Origin: Streptomyces sp. HPF1205
GTDB lineage: Bacteria; Actinomycetota; Actinomycetes; Streptomycetales; Streptomycetaceae
Reading direction: 5' to 3'
NCBI RefSeq assembly: GCF_020400825.1
Contig: NZ_JAINVH010000003.1
Location: 1-64,000, forward strand
Length of the DNA: 64,000 nt
The notes under the pieces were generated by a model. That model was not told the origin of the DNA and searched no databases. It saw only the letters and a program-made list of their open reading frames with translations. The position numbers and the translations under genes were made by a program. Of this stretch, positions 1 to 9,480 are shown piece after piece; position 1 is the stretch's first letter; every line of letters begins with the position of its first letter.

Positions 1-261
1 CTTAGCAGAAGCCAACCGGTCGGAATTACCACGTCGTGTTTCGGAGACACTGAAGCCCGCCTGAGATTTCTCTCGGCTGACTGGTATGCGCTCGGAAGAC
101 GATGTGGTGATTCGTATGGTTGCTCACGTCCAGGCACCGCCCGGTTCCGCGACAACCGTTTGAATCTACCTCCCCGCTCGTCCCGTGTCAACGGTCCTTG
201 CGAAGCGACCTGAAGACTAGCAGGCGCTGGGTCCTGCGCGCACACCTGCCCGTCCGGCGTG
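1..261. other. Left-edge non-coding stretch
   Basis: No convincing gene is visible here. GC content is lower than in the neighbouring genes. The minus strand carries a good promoter (separate entry) followed by a 33-codon reading frame (GTG at 127 to TAA at 26) with only a weak ribosome binding site. Its product starts VSNHTNHH and resembles nothing I recognise. The plus strand has a 70-codon frame open from base 1 without streptomycete codon bias; it could be the tail of a truncated gene but I cannot support that. Confidence 0.4.
163..191 (-). promoter_or_regulatory. SigA-type promoter, leftward
   Basis: Read on the minus strand, TTGACA (191-186) is followed by exactly 17 bases and then TAGATT (168-163). 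This is close to the housekeeping sigma consensus and unusually good for this GC-rich DNA. Transcription would start near 156 and run leftward towards the window edge. The only reading frame it directly serves inside the window is the doubtful 33-codon frame at 26-127, so the real target may be a small RNA or a gene beyond the edge. Confidence 0.55.
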
Positions 262-885
262 TCAGGAGGGTGCCGGGAACGCGGACGGCGGGGTGTCCAG
301 GTCTTCCAGTTCGATGCCCGGGGCGGACAGGACCACGTCCCCGGCGATGTGGATGTCGTGCTGTTCGCCGGTGGAGAGGTCGGCGATCCGGAAGTTATCC
401 ACAGGCAGCTCACCGCTGTCCGTGGAGTGTGCTGTTCTTGTGATCAAGGACCACGACTGGTCCATGGTCAGTGGAGCGAGCACGGGGGGCTGGAATGAGA
501 CGAGACGGACGCGGGTGGCCGGGCCGCCGGGGGCGAGGTGGAGGAGGCGTGCGGTGGCGATCAAGAAGGCCGGCGACGCTCCGCTGAACGTGTGTGCGCG
601 GGCATTGCCTTCTTGGGCGTGTTCGCCGGTGGGGTCGGTGCGGACCCAGGTGAGGCCCTCCAGGGCCGCTGCGCGCACCCGCCAGGCGGCCGCGTGCAGT
701 TCGAGGCGGATCGGCCGGCCGAGGTCGTCGATGGTGAGGTCGATCGATCCCGCGTGGTCACCGGCGGGAGTGGTGGTCTGCGCCGTGTAGCGCCAGCCGG
801 AGGGTCCGGTGGCGCAGTGGAAGTGTTCTTCACCCAGGGGGGTGCGGTCATGAGTGTCGTGGAACGAGTAGCGACCGCGGGGCAT
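262..885 (-). CDS. Conserved-looking protein of unknown function (207 aa)
   Basis: I do not recognise this protein. It is 207 residues, soluble by inspection, with no signal peptide or membrane segment. The centre is rich in beta-strand-like stretches with many Trp, Thr and Arg residues (GWRYTAQTTTPAG near residue 30, LEGLTWVRTDPTGEHA near residue 76). That could suit a beta-barrel or lipid-binding fold, but this is only an impression. The ATG at 885 has a GGAG ribosome binding site. The gene follows ahcY on the same strand by about 90 bases, and a GC-rich hairpin lies between them, so read-through transcription is possible but uncertain. The coding bias is clearly streptomycete, which supports a real gene. 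Confidence 0.6.
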   Translation of the reverse strand: MPRGRYSFHDTHDRTPLGEEHFHCATGPSGWRYTAQTTTPAGDHAGSIDLTIDDLGRPIRLELHAAAWRVRAAALEGLTWVRTDPTGEHAQEGNARAHTFSGASPAFLIATARLLHLAPGGPATRVRLVSFQPPVLAPLTMDQSWSLITRTAHSTDSGELPVDNFRIADLSTGEQHDIHIAGDVVLSAPGIELEDLDTPPSAFPAPS

Positions 886-908
886 TGCGGAGTCTCCGTG
901 TCCGGCGG

Positions 909-938
909 GGCCCCCGCCTCGCGGAGGAGACGGGGGCC
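909..938 (-). terminator. Hairpin downstream of ahcY
   Basis: An 8-bp perfect stem (GGCCCCCG / CGGGGGCC) encloses a 14-base loop 38-67 bases past the ahcY stop codon. There is no U-tract, which is usual for streptomycete terminators. It ends 23 bases before the next start codon, so it may act as a partial terminator between ahcY and the unknown gene. Confidence 0.5.
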
Positions 939-975
939 GGTTCGCTCCGGTCGGTGGCGCCGGAGAGGCCGCGGG

Positions 976-2628
<1,653 letters not shown>

Positions 2629-2662
2629 CACCGGAGGGCTCATCGGCCCCAGTGCGCCGAGC

Positions 2663-3622
2663 TCATCGGCCGCCGGGGGTCTGGGCGGGGTCGGGGCCCG
2701 CCGCGGCCGCTGCCGCGCTGTAGATGTCCGGTTCGAGGTAGATCACCCGGGCGAAGGGCTCGGCGGCCCGGATGCGTTCCTCGGCGGCGTCGATGGCGCG
2801 GGCGATCTCGGCCGCGGTGTCCTCGTGCCGGACCGAGATCTTGGCGGCCACGAGGAGTTCCTCGGGGCCGAGGTGGAGGGTGCGCATGTGGATGACGCCG
2901 GTGACCGTGTCCCCGTCGACGATGGCGGCGCGGATGCGGGCGAGCGGTTCGGGTCCGGCTCCCTCGCCGATGAGCAGGGATTTCGTCTCGGCGGCCAGGA
3001 CGAGGGCGATGCAGATGAGGAGGGTGCCGATGCAGAGGGTGCCGATCCCGTCCCAGATGCCGTCACCGGTGGCCAGGGCGATGCCGACACCGGCCAGGGC
3101 GAGGGTGAGGCCGATCAAAGCTCCGAAGTCCTCCAGGAGGACGACGGGGAGTTCGGGCGCCTTGGCGCGGCGGATGTACTCGGTCCAGGACAGTGTGCCG
3201 CGGCTGTGGTTGGACTCCTTGATCGCGGTGCGGAAGGAGGAGCCCTCCGCAATGACGGCGAAGACGAGGACTCCGACGGGCCAGTACCAGTGCTCGACGG
3301 CGTGCGGGTGCCGGATCTTCTCGTAGCCCTCGTACAGGGCGAACATGCCGCCGACGGAGAACAGGACGATCGAGACGAGGAAGGCGTACACGTAGCGTTC
3401 TCGGCCGTAGCCGAAGGGGTGCTCCTCGTCGGCGGCCTGCTTGGCCTTCTTGCCGCCGATGAGGAGAAGGGCCTGGTTGCCGGAGTCGGCCAGGGAGTGG
3501 ACGCCTTCGGCGAGCATCGACGAGGAGCCGCTGAAGGCGAAGGCCACGAACTTGGACGCTGCGATGGCGAGGTTGGCGCTCAAGGCCGCGATGATCGCCC
3601 TGGTTCCGCCTGACGCGCTCAT
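2663..3622 (-). CDS. Cation diffusion facilitator family metal exporter
   Basis: This is an inner-membrane metal (probably zinc) proton antiporter of the CDF family, 319 residues. About six hydrophobic segments are visible. The first metal-binding pair HxxxD sits in the second segment (H42 and D46 in VHSLADSGNQ), followed by the characteristic HPFGYGRERY at 68-77. The second ligand segment reads LLEDFGALIG (E164, D165), with Glu-Asp in place of the more common HxxxD; this resembles the SLC30A9-like branch of the family, so substrate preference is uncertain. A short cytoplasmic C-terminal domain of ferredoxin-like pattern follows. It starts at the ATG at 3622 with a rather distant GAAGGGA. It lies between manA and ahcY on the same strand, probably as its own unit. 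Confidence 0.88.
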   Translation of the reverse strand: MSASGGTRAIIAALSANLAIAASKFVAFAFSGSSSMLAEGVHSLADSGNQALLLIGGKKAKQAADEEHPFGYGRERYVYAFLVSIVLFSVGGMFALYEGYEKIRHPHAVEHWYWPVGVLVFAVIAEGSSFRTAIKESNHSRGTLSWTEYIRRAKAPELPVVLLEDFGALIGLTLALAGVGIALATGDGIWDGIGTLCIGTLLICIALVLAAETKSLLIGEGAGPEPLARIRAAIVDGDTVTGVIHMRTLHLGPEELLVAAKISVRHEDTAAEIARAIDAAEERIRAAEPFARVIYLEPDIYSAAAAAAGPDPAQTPGGR

Positions 3623-3719
3623 GAGTGCTGGGTGTCCCTTCCGTCGGCCCCGGTTTTGCCCCGCCTTTACGGGTGTCGCGGACGGTCATTCTTGCAGCCG
3701 TGCCGGCGAGCGGGCCGGT

Positions 3720-4949
3720 TCAGGCGGCGACGGTGGCCCGGAAGACGGTTCCTTCGCCGGTGAGTTCGGTGCGCTCCCCCGCCGGGATGTACGCGGATTC
3801 GCCACGGACCAGGGTGAGGGCGGGTTCGGTGGCGGTGGCGGCTGGGCCGAGGGTGCGCAGCTGGGCCCGGCCGGCGGTGCACAGAAGGATCTGCGGGGTG
3901 CCCTGGTCGAGTGTGCGCGGGCCCGAGCCCGGGGCGAGCACGTACCGGGAGAGGCGGAACTCCTCGATGGGGGCGGCGTAGACCTCTTCGCCGTCGGGGC
4001 CGGCCTCGGGGCGGAGCACTCCGGGGTCGCCGGCCTCGAAGCGGACGATGCGCAGGAGTTCGGGGATGTCGATGTGTTTGGGGGTGAGGCCGCAGCGGAG
4101 GACGTTGTCGGAGTTGGCCATGATCTCGACGCCGAGGCCGTCGAGATATGCGTGGGGTACACCCGCGCCGAGATAGAGGGCCTCGCCGGGCTGGAGCCGC
4201 ACGTAGTTGAGCAGCATGGCGGCGATGAGGCCGCGGTCGCCGGGGAAGTCGCGGGCGGCCTTGGCGTAGGCGGCGTAGTCGGCGGCATGGGGGGCGCCCG
4301 GGGTGGCCGCGAGGCGGGTGGCGGCCTCGGTGGCGGCGTGCACGGTGCCGGCCGTCTCCTCGGGGTCCGCGCCGAGGACGGCGGCGAGGACTTCGCGCAG
4401 CGCCCGGTCCTCGGGGTGGGCGCGAAGGATGTCGGCGTAAGGGGCCAGGGCGCCGACGCCTAGGGCGTCGAGCAGGTCGGCGGCCTCCGTGGGGCGCCGG
4501 AATCCGCACAGGCCGTCGAACTCGGACAGGGCCACGAGCATCTCGGGCTTGTGGTTGGCGTCCTTGTAGTTGCGGTGGGGGGCGTCCAGCGGGATGCCGC
4601 GCGTCTCCTCGTCGGCGAAGCCGGCCCTGGCCTGGGCGAGGTCGGGGTGGACCTGGAGGGACAGCGGGGTGGCGGCGGCGAGCACTTTGAACAGGAAGGG
4701 CAGGCGGGGCCCGAAGCGTTTGACGGTGGCCTCGCCCAGTTCGGCGACGGGGTCCGCCTCGATGACGGCGTCGAGCGGGACCAGGCCCGAGCCGCGGTCG
4801 ACGCGCGAGGGTGCGCCGGGGTGGGCACCCATCCACAGTTCCGCCTGGGGCTCGCCGGTCGGCCGGGTGCCGAGGAGGTCGGGGATGGCCGTGGTGGAGC
4901 CCCAGGCGTAGGGGCGGACGGTGTTGGTGAGGCGGTTCATGCCGGTCAT
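3720..4949 (-). CDS. manA: Mannose-6-phosphate isomerase, class I
   Basis: It interconverts fructose-6-phosphate and mannose-6-phosphate, the entry step to GDP-mannose for protein mannosylation, phosphatidylinositol mannosides and wall glycans. The 409 residues include the type I zinc-site residues Q99 and H101 (SLQVHPD), E136 (NHKPEM) and the later histidine in YLGAGVPHAYL. The N-terminus NTVRPYAWGS is typical. Start: the ATG at 4949 overlaps the stop of the upstream SIS-domain gene in an ATGA arrangement, which implies translational coupling; an internal ATG at 4940 is possible but less likely. It is the last gene of the manB - Trm112 - SIS - manA cluster. Confidence 0.95.
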   Translation of the reverse strand: MTGMNRLTNTVRPYAWGSTTAIPDLLGTRPTGEPQAELWMGAHPGAPSRVDRGSGLVPLDAVIEADPVAELGEATVKRFGPRLPFLFKVLAAATPLSLQVHPDLAQARAGFADEETRGIPLDAPHRNYKDANHKPEMLVALSEFDGLCGFRRPTEAADLLDALGVGALAPYADILRAHPEDRALREVLAAVLGADPEETAGTVHAATEAATRLAATPGAPHAADYAAYAKAARDFPGDRGLIAAMLLNYVRLQPGEALYLGAGVPHAYLDGLGVEIMANSDNVLRCGLTPKHIDIPELLRIVRFEAGDPGVLRPEAGPDGEEVYAAPIEEFRLSRYVLAPGSGPRTLDQGTPQILLCTAGRAQLRTLGPAATATEPALTLVRGESAYIPAGERTELTGEGTVFRATVAA

Positions 4950-6142
4950 GGTCTCTCGTTCGAGGCAACGGCCAGGTACGTGGCGGTGAAATCAGTGAGG
5001 GCGAGGAGTTCGGCCGCGACCTCCAAGGGGGACCCGCCAGGTGCGGTGATCTCGCTGAGCGGGGTGCCGTGGGCGTAGGCCTGTTCGCGGGCGGCGGGTG
5101 CGGCGGAGTCCGGCTGGTCGGGTGCCTCGCGTATGAGGACGACGCGCAGCCTCGGCGGGCCGGGGTCCTCGACCCGGTCGCGGAAGAAGTCCTCGGGGTC
5201 GGCGGCCCGGGCGGCGGCGCCGGCCTGGAGGGCGCCGTGGACGGTCAGGGCGGCCGGGAGTTCGGCGGTCAGCGCCGCGCGGCCGGCCCGGGTGGCGAGG
5301 ACGGTCGCGAAGCGTCGGGCGCCGGCGGCGGCGACGCGCCCCTGACTCCACAGCAGCGGCACGGAGTCGTCGAGTTCGGCGGCGAGGGTCTTGGCCGGGT
5401 TGGTGTACGTGGGGACGGCGGGGCCGCAGCGCGTGGCGAGGACGTCCAGGCGGTCGGCGACGCCCTGGAGGGCGCCCTGCGGGGCGTTCAGCAGGCCGAT
5501 CCGGTCCGCGAAAGCGAGAACGGGGGTGAGCAGGGCCCAGAAGGCGCCCGTGTCGGCGTCGGGGCCGGCCGCGACACCGGCACGGGCGTTGCCGGCGTCG
5601 TGCTCCCCGTACGTCCCGTAATCGCGGTCGCCGCCATGGCCGCCATGGCCGCCGGGGGACGCGAAAGGCAGCGTCATACCGCGTACCTGCTCGACGGCTT
5701 CGGCCAGGGGGGCCTTCGCCTGGGTGACGGCCACGGCGGTGCAGCCGCGGCGGTAGGCCTGCTCGACGAGCTCGGTCAGGCCCTGCTCGGTGCCGTGGGC
5801 GCTGAGCAGCAGGAGCAGGTCCAGCGGCCCGGTCCAGCCGGGAAGGGTCCACCGGGAACGCTGGGCGGTGGGCCCGGTCGACGTCAGGACCTGGACGGGG
5901 CAGGCGCCGCCGCACAGCGCGGCCAGCAGGTCCGCGACGGCCGCCGCCTCCGTACCGGCGCCGGCCACCAGGACGGTACGGGGACGCCCGTCCGGGCGCA
6001 GGGCGGTGAGGCCGGCCTCCTCCGCGAGCCGGAGCGCGTTGCGCACCCGCGCCCCGGCGGCCGCGACGCCCAGCAGCAGTCCCTGGGCGTCGGCACGCGC
6101 CAGCGCCTCCGGGTCGTCCAGCAGCGACTCGTCGAACAACAC
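4946..6142 (-). CDS. SIS-domain protein, phosphomannose-isomerase-like
   Basis: A 398-residue soluble protein with the sugar isomerase (SIS) type alpha-beta fold, visible as Rossmann-like stretches (RPRTVLVAGAGTEAAAVADLLAAL near residue 55; GPLDLLLLLSAHGTEQGL near 105). The family is actinobacterial and is found between manB and manA, as here. It is often annotated as bifunctional phosphoglucose/phosphomannose isomerase, but the catalytic residues cannot be confirmed by eye. A Gly/His/Asp-rich stretch (GGHGGHGGD near 165) is a disordered insertion. The GTG start at 6142 follows GGGAGG, and the stop overlaps the manA start by four bases. A role in mannose-phosphate metabolism is inferred from the neighbours. 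Confidence 0.8.
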   Translation of the reverse strand: MLFDESLLDDPEALARADAQGLLLGVAAAGARVRNALRLAEEAGLTALRPDGRPRTVLVAGAGTEAAAVADLLAALCGGACPVQVLTSTGPTAQRSRWTLPGWTGPLDLLLLLSAHGTEQGLTELVEQAYRRGCTAVAVTQAKAPLAEAVEQVRGMTLPFASPGGHGGHGGDRDYGTYGEHDAGNARAGVAAGPDADTGAFWALLTPVLAFADRIGLLNAPQGALQGVADRLDVLATRCGPAVPTYTNPAKTLAAELDDSVPLLWSQGRVAAAGARRFATVLATRAGRAALTAELPAALTVHGALQAGAAARAADPEDFFRDRVEDPGPPRLRVVLIREAPDQPDSAAPAAREQAYAHGTPLSEITAPGGSPLEVAAELLALTDFTATYLAVASNERP

Positions 6143-6209
6143 GACCTCCCGGTCGGACGTGGCTCAGGTGCGGCCTGGTCTGGGCGTACCGCTGCGGCCG
6201 GACGGCCGG

Positions 6210-6389
6210 TCAGGAGGGGCGGCGGGCCTCGTCGACGAGCAGGACGGGGATCTCGTCCCGTACCGGGTAGGCCAGTCCGCACGTGTCGGAAGTGCACACG
6301 AGTTCACTCGCCTCGGTGTCCTCACGCAGCGGCGCGTGACAGGCCGGGCAGGCGAGGATCTCCAGCAGGCTGGGTTCGACGAGCGGCAT
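6210..6389 (-). CDS. Trm112-family small zinc-ribbon protein (59 aa)
   Basis: A 59-residue protein beginning MPLVEPSLLEILACPACHAPL, which is the Trm112/YcaR signature. Four cysteines (C14, C17, C32, C37) form a probable zinc ribbon, and the end YPVRDEIPVLLVDEA is also family-typical. In eukaryotes and some bacteria Trm112 proteins activate methyltransferases; the role in this mannose cluster is unknown. The ATG at 6389 has a strong GGAGGA site. It lies 67 bases ahead of the SIS-domain gene on the same strand. Such short genes are often missed by annotation. Confidence 0.88.
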   Translation of the reverse strand: MPLVEPSLLEILACPACHAPLREDTEASELVCTSDTCGLAYPVRDEIPVLLVDEARRPS

Positions 6390-6759
6390 GACGTGTCCTC
6401 CGGACGAGGTCTGGTGGGGCGCCGACGGTGGCGCTGCGGAGCTGCGGCCCGGGCCGGGGGCGGCCGACGGGCGGCCGGTGACCGGAAGGCGTGAGCCGGC
6501 GTCCGCCGGGACCGGTGGCTGGCTGTGCGTGCCCTCAGCCTATCTCCGCGCCGCGCCGCCGCACGATCGGGCGGCGGCGCGACCGCTCGGCCGGTCGCCG
6601 CCGACTGAGGACCCGCCGCGGCCGCCGCCCGTCCTCGGCGCCCGTGCCCGGCGTCGGCCCGGGCTCGGCACAGGCTCCCGCCTCCCCGGATCCGTCCCCC
6701 GGATCCGTCCCCCGACGGCCCCCGTGTTCCACGGCCCGGCCCCCCCGCTCGCCGCCCGC
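6390..6759. other. Intergenic region between manB and the Trm112 gene
   Basis: This 370-base gap holds no convincing gene. It contains the 11-bp-stem hairpin at 6552-6581, which may end manB transcription, so the Trm112-SIS-manA genes may have their own promoter in the last 160 bases. A repeat of CCCCCGGATCCGT occurs near 6695-6715. Confidence 0.5.
6552..6581 (-). terminator. Hairpin downstream of manB
   Basis: A perfect 11-bp stem, CGCGCCGCCGC / GCGGCGGCGCG, with an 8-base loop (ACGATCGG), about 180 bases past the manB stop codon. It is a candidate factor-independent terminator without a U-tract. Confidence 0.5.
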
Positions 6760-8118
6760 CTACTTCCGTACGATCGCCAGCACCTCGTCGCGCAGGCGCG
6801 CCACGGTGGCGGCGTCGCGGGCCTCGACGTTGAGCCGCAGCAGCGGTTCGGTGTTGGAGGCGCGCAGGTTGAACCACCAGTCGGCGGTGCTGACGGTGAG
6901 GCCGTCCAGTTCGTCGAAGCCGACGCCCTCGCGGTCGGCGAACGCGACCCGTACGGCGGCCGTACGGGCCGCCTGGTCGGCCACCGTGCTGTTGATCTCG
7001 CCGGAGGATGCGTAGCGGTCGTAGGAGGCCACCAGCGCGGACAGCGGGCCGTCCTGGGTGCCCAGGGCGGCCAGGAGGTGGAGGGCGGCCAGCATCCCGG
7101 TGTCGGCGTTCCAGAAGTCGCGGAAGTAGTAGTGCGCGGAGTGCTCACCGCCGAACACAGCGCCCGAGGCGGCCATCTCCTGCTTGATGAAGGAATGCCC
7201 GACGCGGGTGCGCACCGGGGTGCCGCCGTGCTCGGCGATCACCTCGGGGACCGAACGCGACGTGATCAGGTTGTGGATGATCACCGCGCCCGGGTGCCGG
7301 GCCAGTTCGCGGGCGGCGACCAGGGCGGTCACCGCCGAGGGCGGGACGGGCTCGCCCCGCTCGTCCACGGCGAAGCAGCGGTCGGCGTCGCCGTCGAAGG
7401 CGAGGCCGAGGTCGGCGCCGGTCTCGCGGACCCTGGCCTGGAGGTCGACGAGGTTCTTCGGGTCGAGCGGGTTGGCCTCGTGGTTGGGGAAGGTGCCGTC
7501 CAGTTCGAAATACATCGGCACCAGGTCGACGGGCAGGCCGTCCAGGACGGTCGGCACGGTGTGGCCGCCCATCCCGTTGCCCGCGTCCACCACGACCTTC
7601 AGCGGCCGGATGCCCGACAGGTCGACCAGGGAACGCAGGTAGTCGGCGTAGTCGCCGAGTACGTCCCGGGCGGTGACGGTGCCGGGAGCGACGGCTGAGA
7701 CGGGGACGGCGGTCTCGGACCACTTCTCGGCGAGCGCCCGGATGTCCGCGAGACCGGTGTCCTGGCCGATGGGCGCGGCGCCGGCCCGGCACATCTTGAT
7801 GCCGTTGTAGCGGGCCGGGTTGTGGCTGGCGGTGAACATCGCGCCCGGCAGCCCGAGCCGGCCGCTGGCGAAGTACAGCTCGTCGGTGGAGCACAGGCCG
7901 ATCTCGGTGACGTCGGCGCCGCGCGAGGCCGCCCCGCGCCCGAATGCCCGGGCCAGGCCCGGTGACGAGGGCCGCATGTCGTGGCCGACGACGACCGCCG
8001 TGGCATCGGTGACGGTCGCGAAGGCCGCGCCGAAGACCTCGGCAAGCGGCTCGTCCCACTGATCGGGTACGACGCCGCGCACGTCGTACGCCTTGACGAT
8101 CTGCGACAAATCGGACAC
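6760..8118 (-). CDS. manB: Phosphomannomutase / phosphoglucomutase
   Basis: It moves phosphate between C6 and C1 of mannose (and often glucose), supplying mannose-1-phosphate for GDP-mannose. The 452 residues show the alpha-D-phosphohexomutase layout: active-site serine loop TASHNP (S98), metal-binding DGDADR at 242-247, and sugar-binding GEHSAH at 324-329. The frame is open for 141 more codons upstream, but that part overlaps the DUF3499 gene region and lacks family similarity. The GTG at 8118 gives the family N-terminus (SDLSQIVKAYDVRG) and follows AGAGGTG. It is the first gene of the mannose cluster. Confidence 0.95.
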   Translation of the reverse strand: MSDLSQIVKAYDVRGVVPDQWDEPLAEVFGAAFATVTDATAVVVGHDMRPSSPGLARAFGRGAASRGADVTEIGLCSTDELYFASGRLGLPGAMFTASHNPARYNGIKMCRAGAAPIGQDTGLADIRALAEKWSETAVPVSAVAPGTVTARDVLGDYADYLRSLVDLSGIRPLKVVVDAGNGMGGHTVPTVLDGLPVDLVPMYFELDGTFPNHEANPLDPKNLVDLQARVRETGADLGLAFDGDADRCFAVDERGEPVPPSAVTALVAARELARHPGAVIIHNLITSRSVPEVIAEHGGTPVRTRVGHSFIKQEMAASGAVFGGEHSAHYYFRDFWNADTGMLAALHLLAALGTQDGPLSALVASYDRYASSGEINSTVADQAARTAAVRVAFADREGVGFDELDGLTVSTADWWFNLRASNTEPLLRLNVEARDAATVARLRDEVLAIVRK

Positions 8119-8207
8119 TGCACACCTCTGGTGAACGGGGTTCGGACGGTTCCGCGCGGGTCGGCACGGCTCCGGCCGGGGTCCCGCACAACCTATCCGA
8201 CCGCGGG

Positions 8208-8573
8208 TTACGGCTCCGGGGACCTGAGGACCCGCAGATGTCCGCGCCGGGCGACCTCCATGGGGTCGATGTCGCGGGCGCCGCCGCGGTTGCGGTCCTG
8301 CGGCCGGGCCGCTTCCCGGACGGCGTTGGCCAGCGCCTCCAGGTCGTCGCCACTGGGGCGTACGGGGCCGGTGTCCGTCGCGAGGCGGACGACCTCCCAG
8401 CCGCGGGGGGCCGTGAGCCGCTCGGAGTGCTCCGAGCACAGGTCGTAGCAGTGCGGCTCGGCATAGGTGGCGAGCGGGCCGAGGACGGCGGTGGAGTCCG
8501 CGTAGACGTACGTCAGTGTCGCGACGGCGGGGCGGCCGCAAGCGGTGCGCGAACAGCGACGTACAGGGCTCAC
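8208..8573 (-). CDS. DUF3499 family zinc-ribbon-like protein
   Basis: A 121-residue protein of the actinobacterial DUF3499 family. Cysteines C7 and C12 (CSRTAC) and C42 and C46 (HCYDLCSEH) form a probable zinc-binding knuckle pair. The function is unknown; its constant position next to manB and whiB in actinomycetes is the main clue. It starts at the GTG at 8573 with no Shine-Dalgarno sequence. A TACCGT hexamer lies 8 bases before the start, so the mRNA is probably leaderless. It is 89 bases upstream of manB and may be transcribed with it. Confidence 0.85.
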   Translation of the reverse strand: MSPVRRCSRTACGRPAVATLTYVYADSTAVLGPLATYAEPHCYDLCSEHSERLTAPRGWEVVRLATDTGPVRPSGDDLEALANAVREAARPQDRNRGGARDIDPMEVARRGHLRVLRSPEP

Positions 8574-8926
8574 GAGGTTGGACGGTACCGCACTCTTGAG
8601 CGGGCCGCGACGACTCTCCGCCAGGTCACCCTCTCGTGTCGTACGTCACGGACCGGAACCGATCACTCCGTTCATGTCGCGCTGACCTGCGGGGACGGGG
8701 ACGGAGCGGTTCGGGTGCGACCATGGCGGCGGGACGAGGGCGGGTCGGGTGCGGCCTGCGAGGCGACCGCCCGCGCCGGCGGCTGGCGGATATCCGTCCC
8801 TTTGGTGGCCAGATGCGATCCAAACCGCGACGGCGGGCGGAATCGGCCGTGCGGCCTTCGTTCTTTCGGCGCCAAGCGGTGGTGGCCCTGCTGTGGCGGC
8901 TGCGCGCGAGGACTAGGCTCACGCTG
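8574..8926. other. Divergent intergenic region, DUF3499 / zincin-like gene
   Basis: These 353 bases separate two divergently transcribed genes. Both neighbours have a -10-like hexamer directly before the start codon (TACCGT at 8587-8582 on the minus strand, TAGGCT at 8914-8919 on the plus strand). I see no coding region or clear operator in the middle, although a frame is open upstream of the right-hand gene. Confidence 0.5.
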
Positions 8927-9370
8927 ATGGACAGTTCGCTTCCGACCCCACCCGCGCCCCGTCCGCGCCACAGGGACCGCCATGGGCGCGGCATGCGCGG
9001 ACCGATCGCGCCGCCGCAGGTGCCGCTGGCACTCAGCCGCGCGGACGCCTTCGACGACCTGGTGCGCGACGCGGCCGACCGGTTGGAGAGGCGCTGGCCG
9101 CAACTGGCGGACGTGGAGTTCGCGGTGCAGGAGGTGCCCTGGCCGCAGGACGGTCAGGCCGTCGACGGCGAGCCGGTGCCGCTGGGGCGGCTGATCGGGG
9201 CCGCCAAGGACCGCCCGAGCCGGATCGTGATCTACCGGCGGCCGGTCGAGATCCGCGCCAAGAGCCGGGACGAGCGGGCGCTGCTCGTCCACGAGGTCGT
9301 GGTCGAGCAGGTCGCCGAGCTGCTGGGGCTCTCACCGGAGAACGTGGACCCGAAGTACGGCGAGGACTGA
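8927..9370 (+). CDS. Zincin-like metallopeptidase family protein (degenerate HExxH)
   Basis: A 147-residue protein of the short actinobacterial zincin-like family (PF06262 type) found beside DUF3499 genes. The N-terminal 30 residues are Pro/Arg-rich and conserved in relatives (HRDRHGRGMRGP). The helix that normally carries HExxH reads HEVVVEQVAELLG at 122-134: H122 and E123 are present, but V126 replaces the second zinc-ligand histidine. Peptidase activity is therefore doubtful and the role unknown. The frame is open upstream, but the ATG at 8927 gives the family N-terminus and lies 7 bases after TAGGCT, indicating a leaderless transcript. Confidence 0.85.
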   Translation: MDSSLPTPPAPRPRHRDRHGRGMRGPIAPPQVPLALSRADAFDDLVRDAADRLERRWPQLADVEFAVQEVPWPQDGQAVDGEPVPLGRLIGAAKDRPSRIVIYRRPVEIRAKSRDERALLVHEVVVEQVAELLGLSPENVDPKYGED

Positions 9371-9371
9371 C

Positions 9372-9401
9372 GGGCGCGGGCCCCGATCGGGGCCCGCGCC
9401 C
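9372..9401. terminator. Bidirectional terminator, 30-bp perfect palindrome
   Basis: A 13-bp stem GGGCGCGGGCCCC around the self-complementary centre GATC gives a fully symmetric 30-bp element. It begins 2 bases after the stop of the rightward zincin-like gene and ends 73 bases before the stop of the leftward DUF5719 gene, so it probably terminates both. Confidence 0.8.
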
Positions 9402-9420
9402 GGCACGGCTTTCACCAGCC

Positions 9421-9480
9421 ACCGGATCACCGGATCACCGGATCACCGGATCACCGGATCACCGGATCACCGGATCACCG
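9421..9480. repeat. 8-bp tandem repeat, about 7.5 copies
   Basis: The unit ACCGGATC is repeated without mismatch from 9421 to 9476 and partly beyond. It runs into the stop codon of the DUF5719 gene (TGA read from 9477-9475), so the last copies overlap the 3' end of that gene. Such perfect short arrays are prone to copy-number change. Confidence 0.9.
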
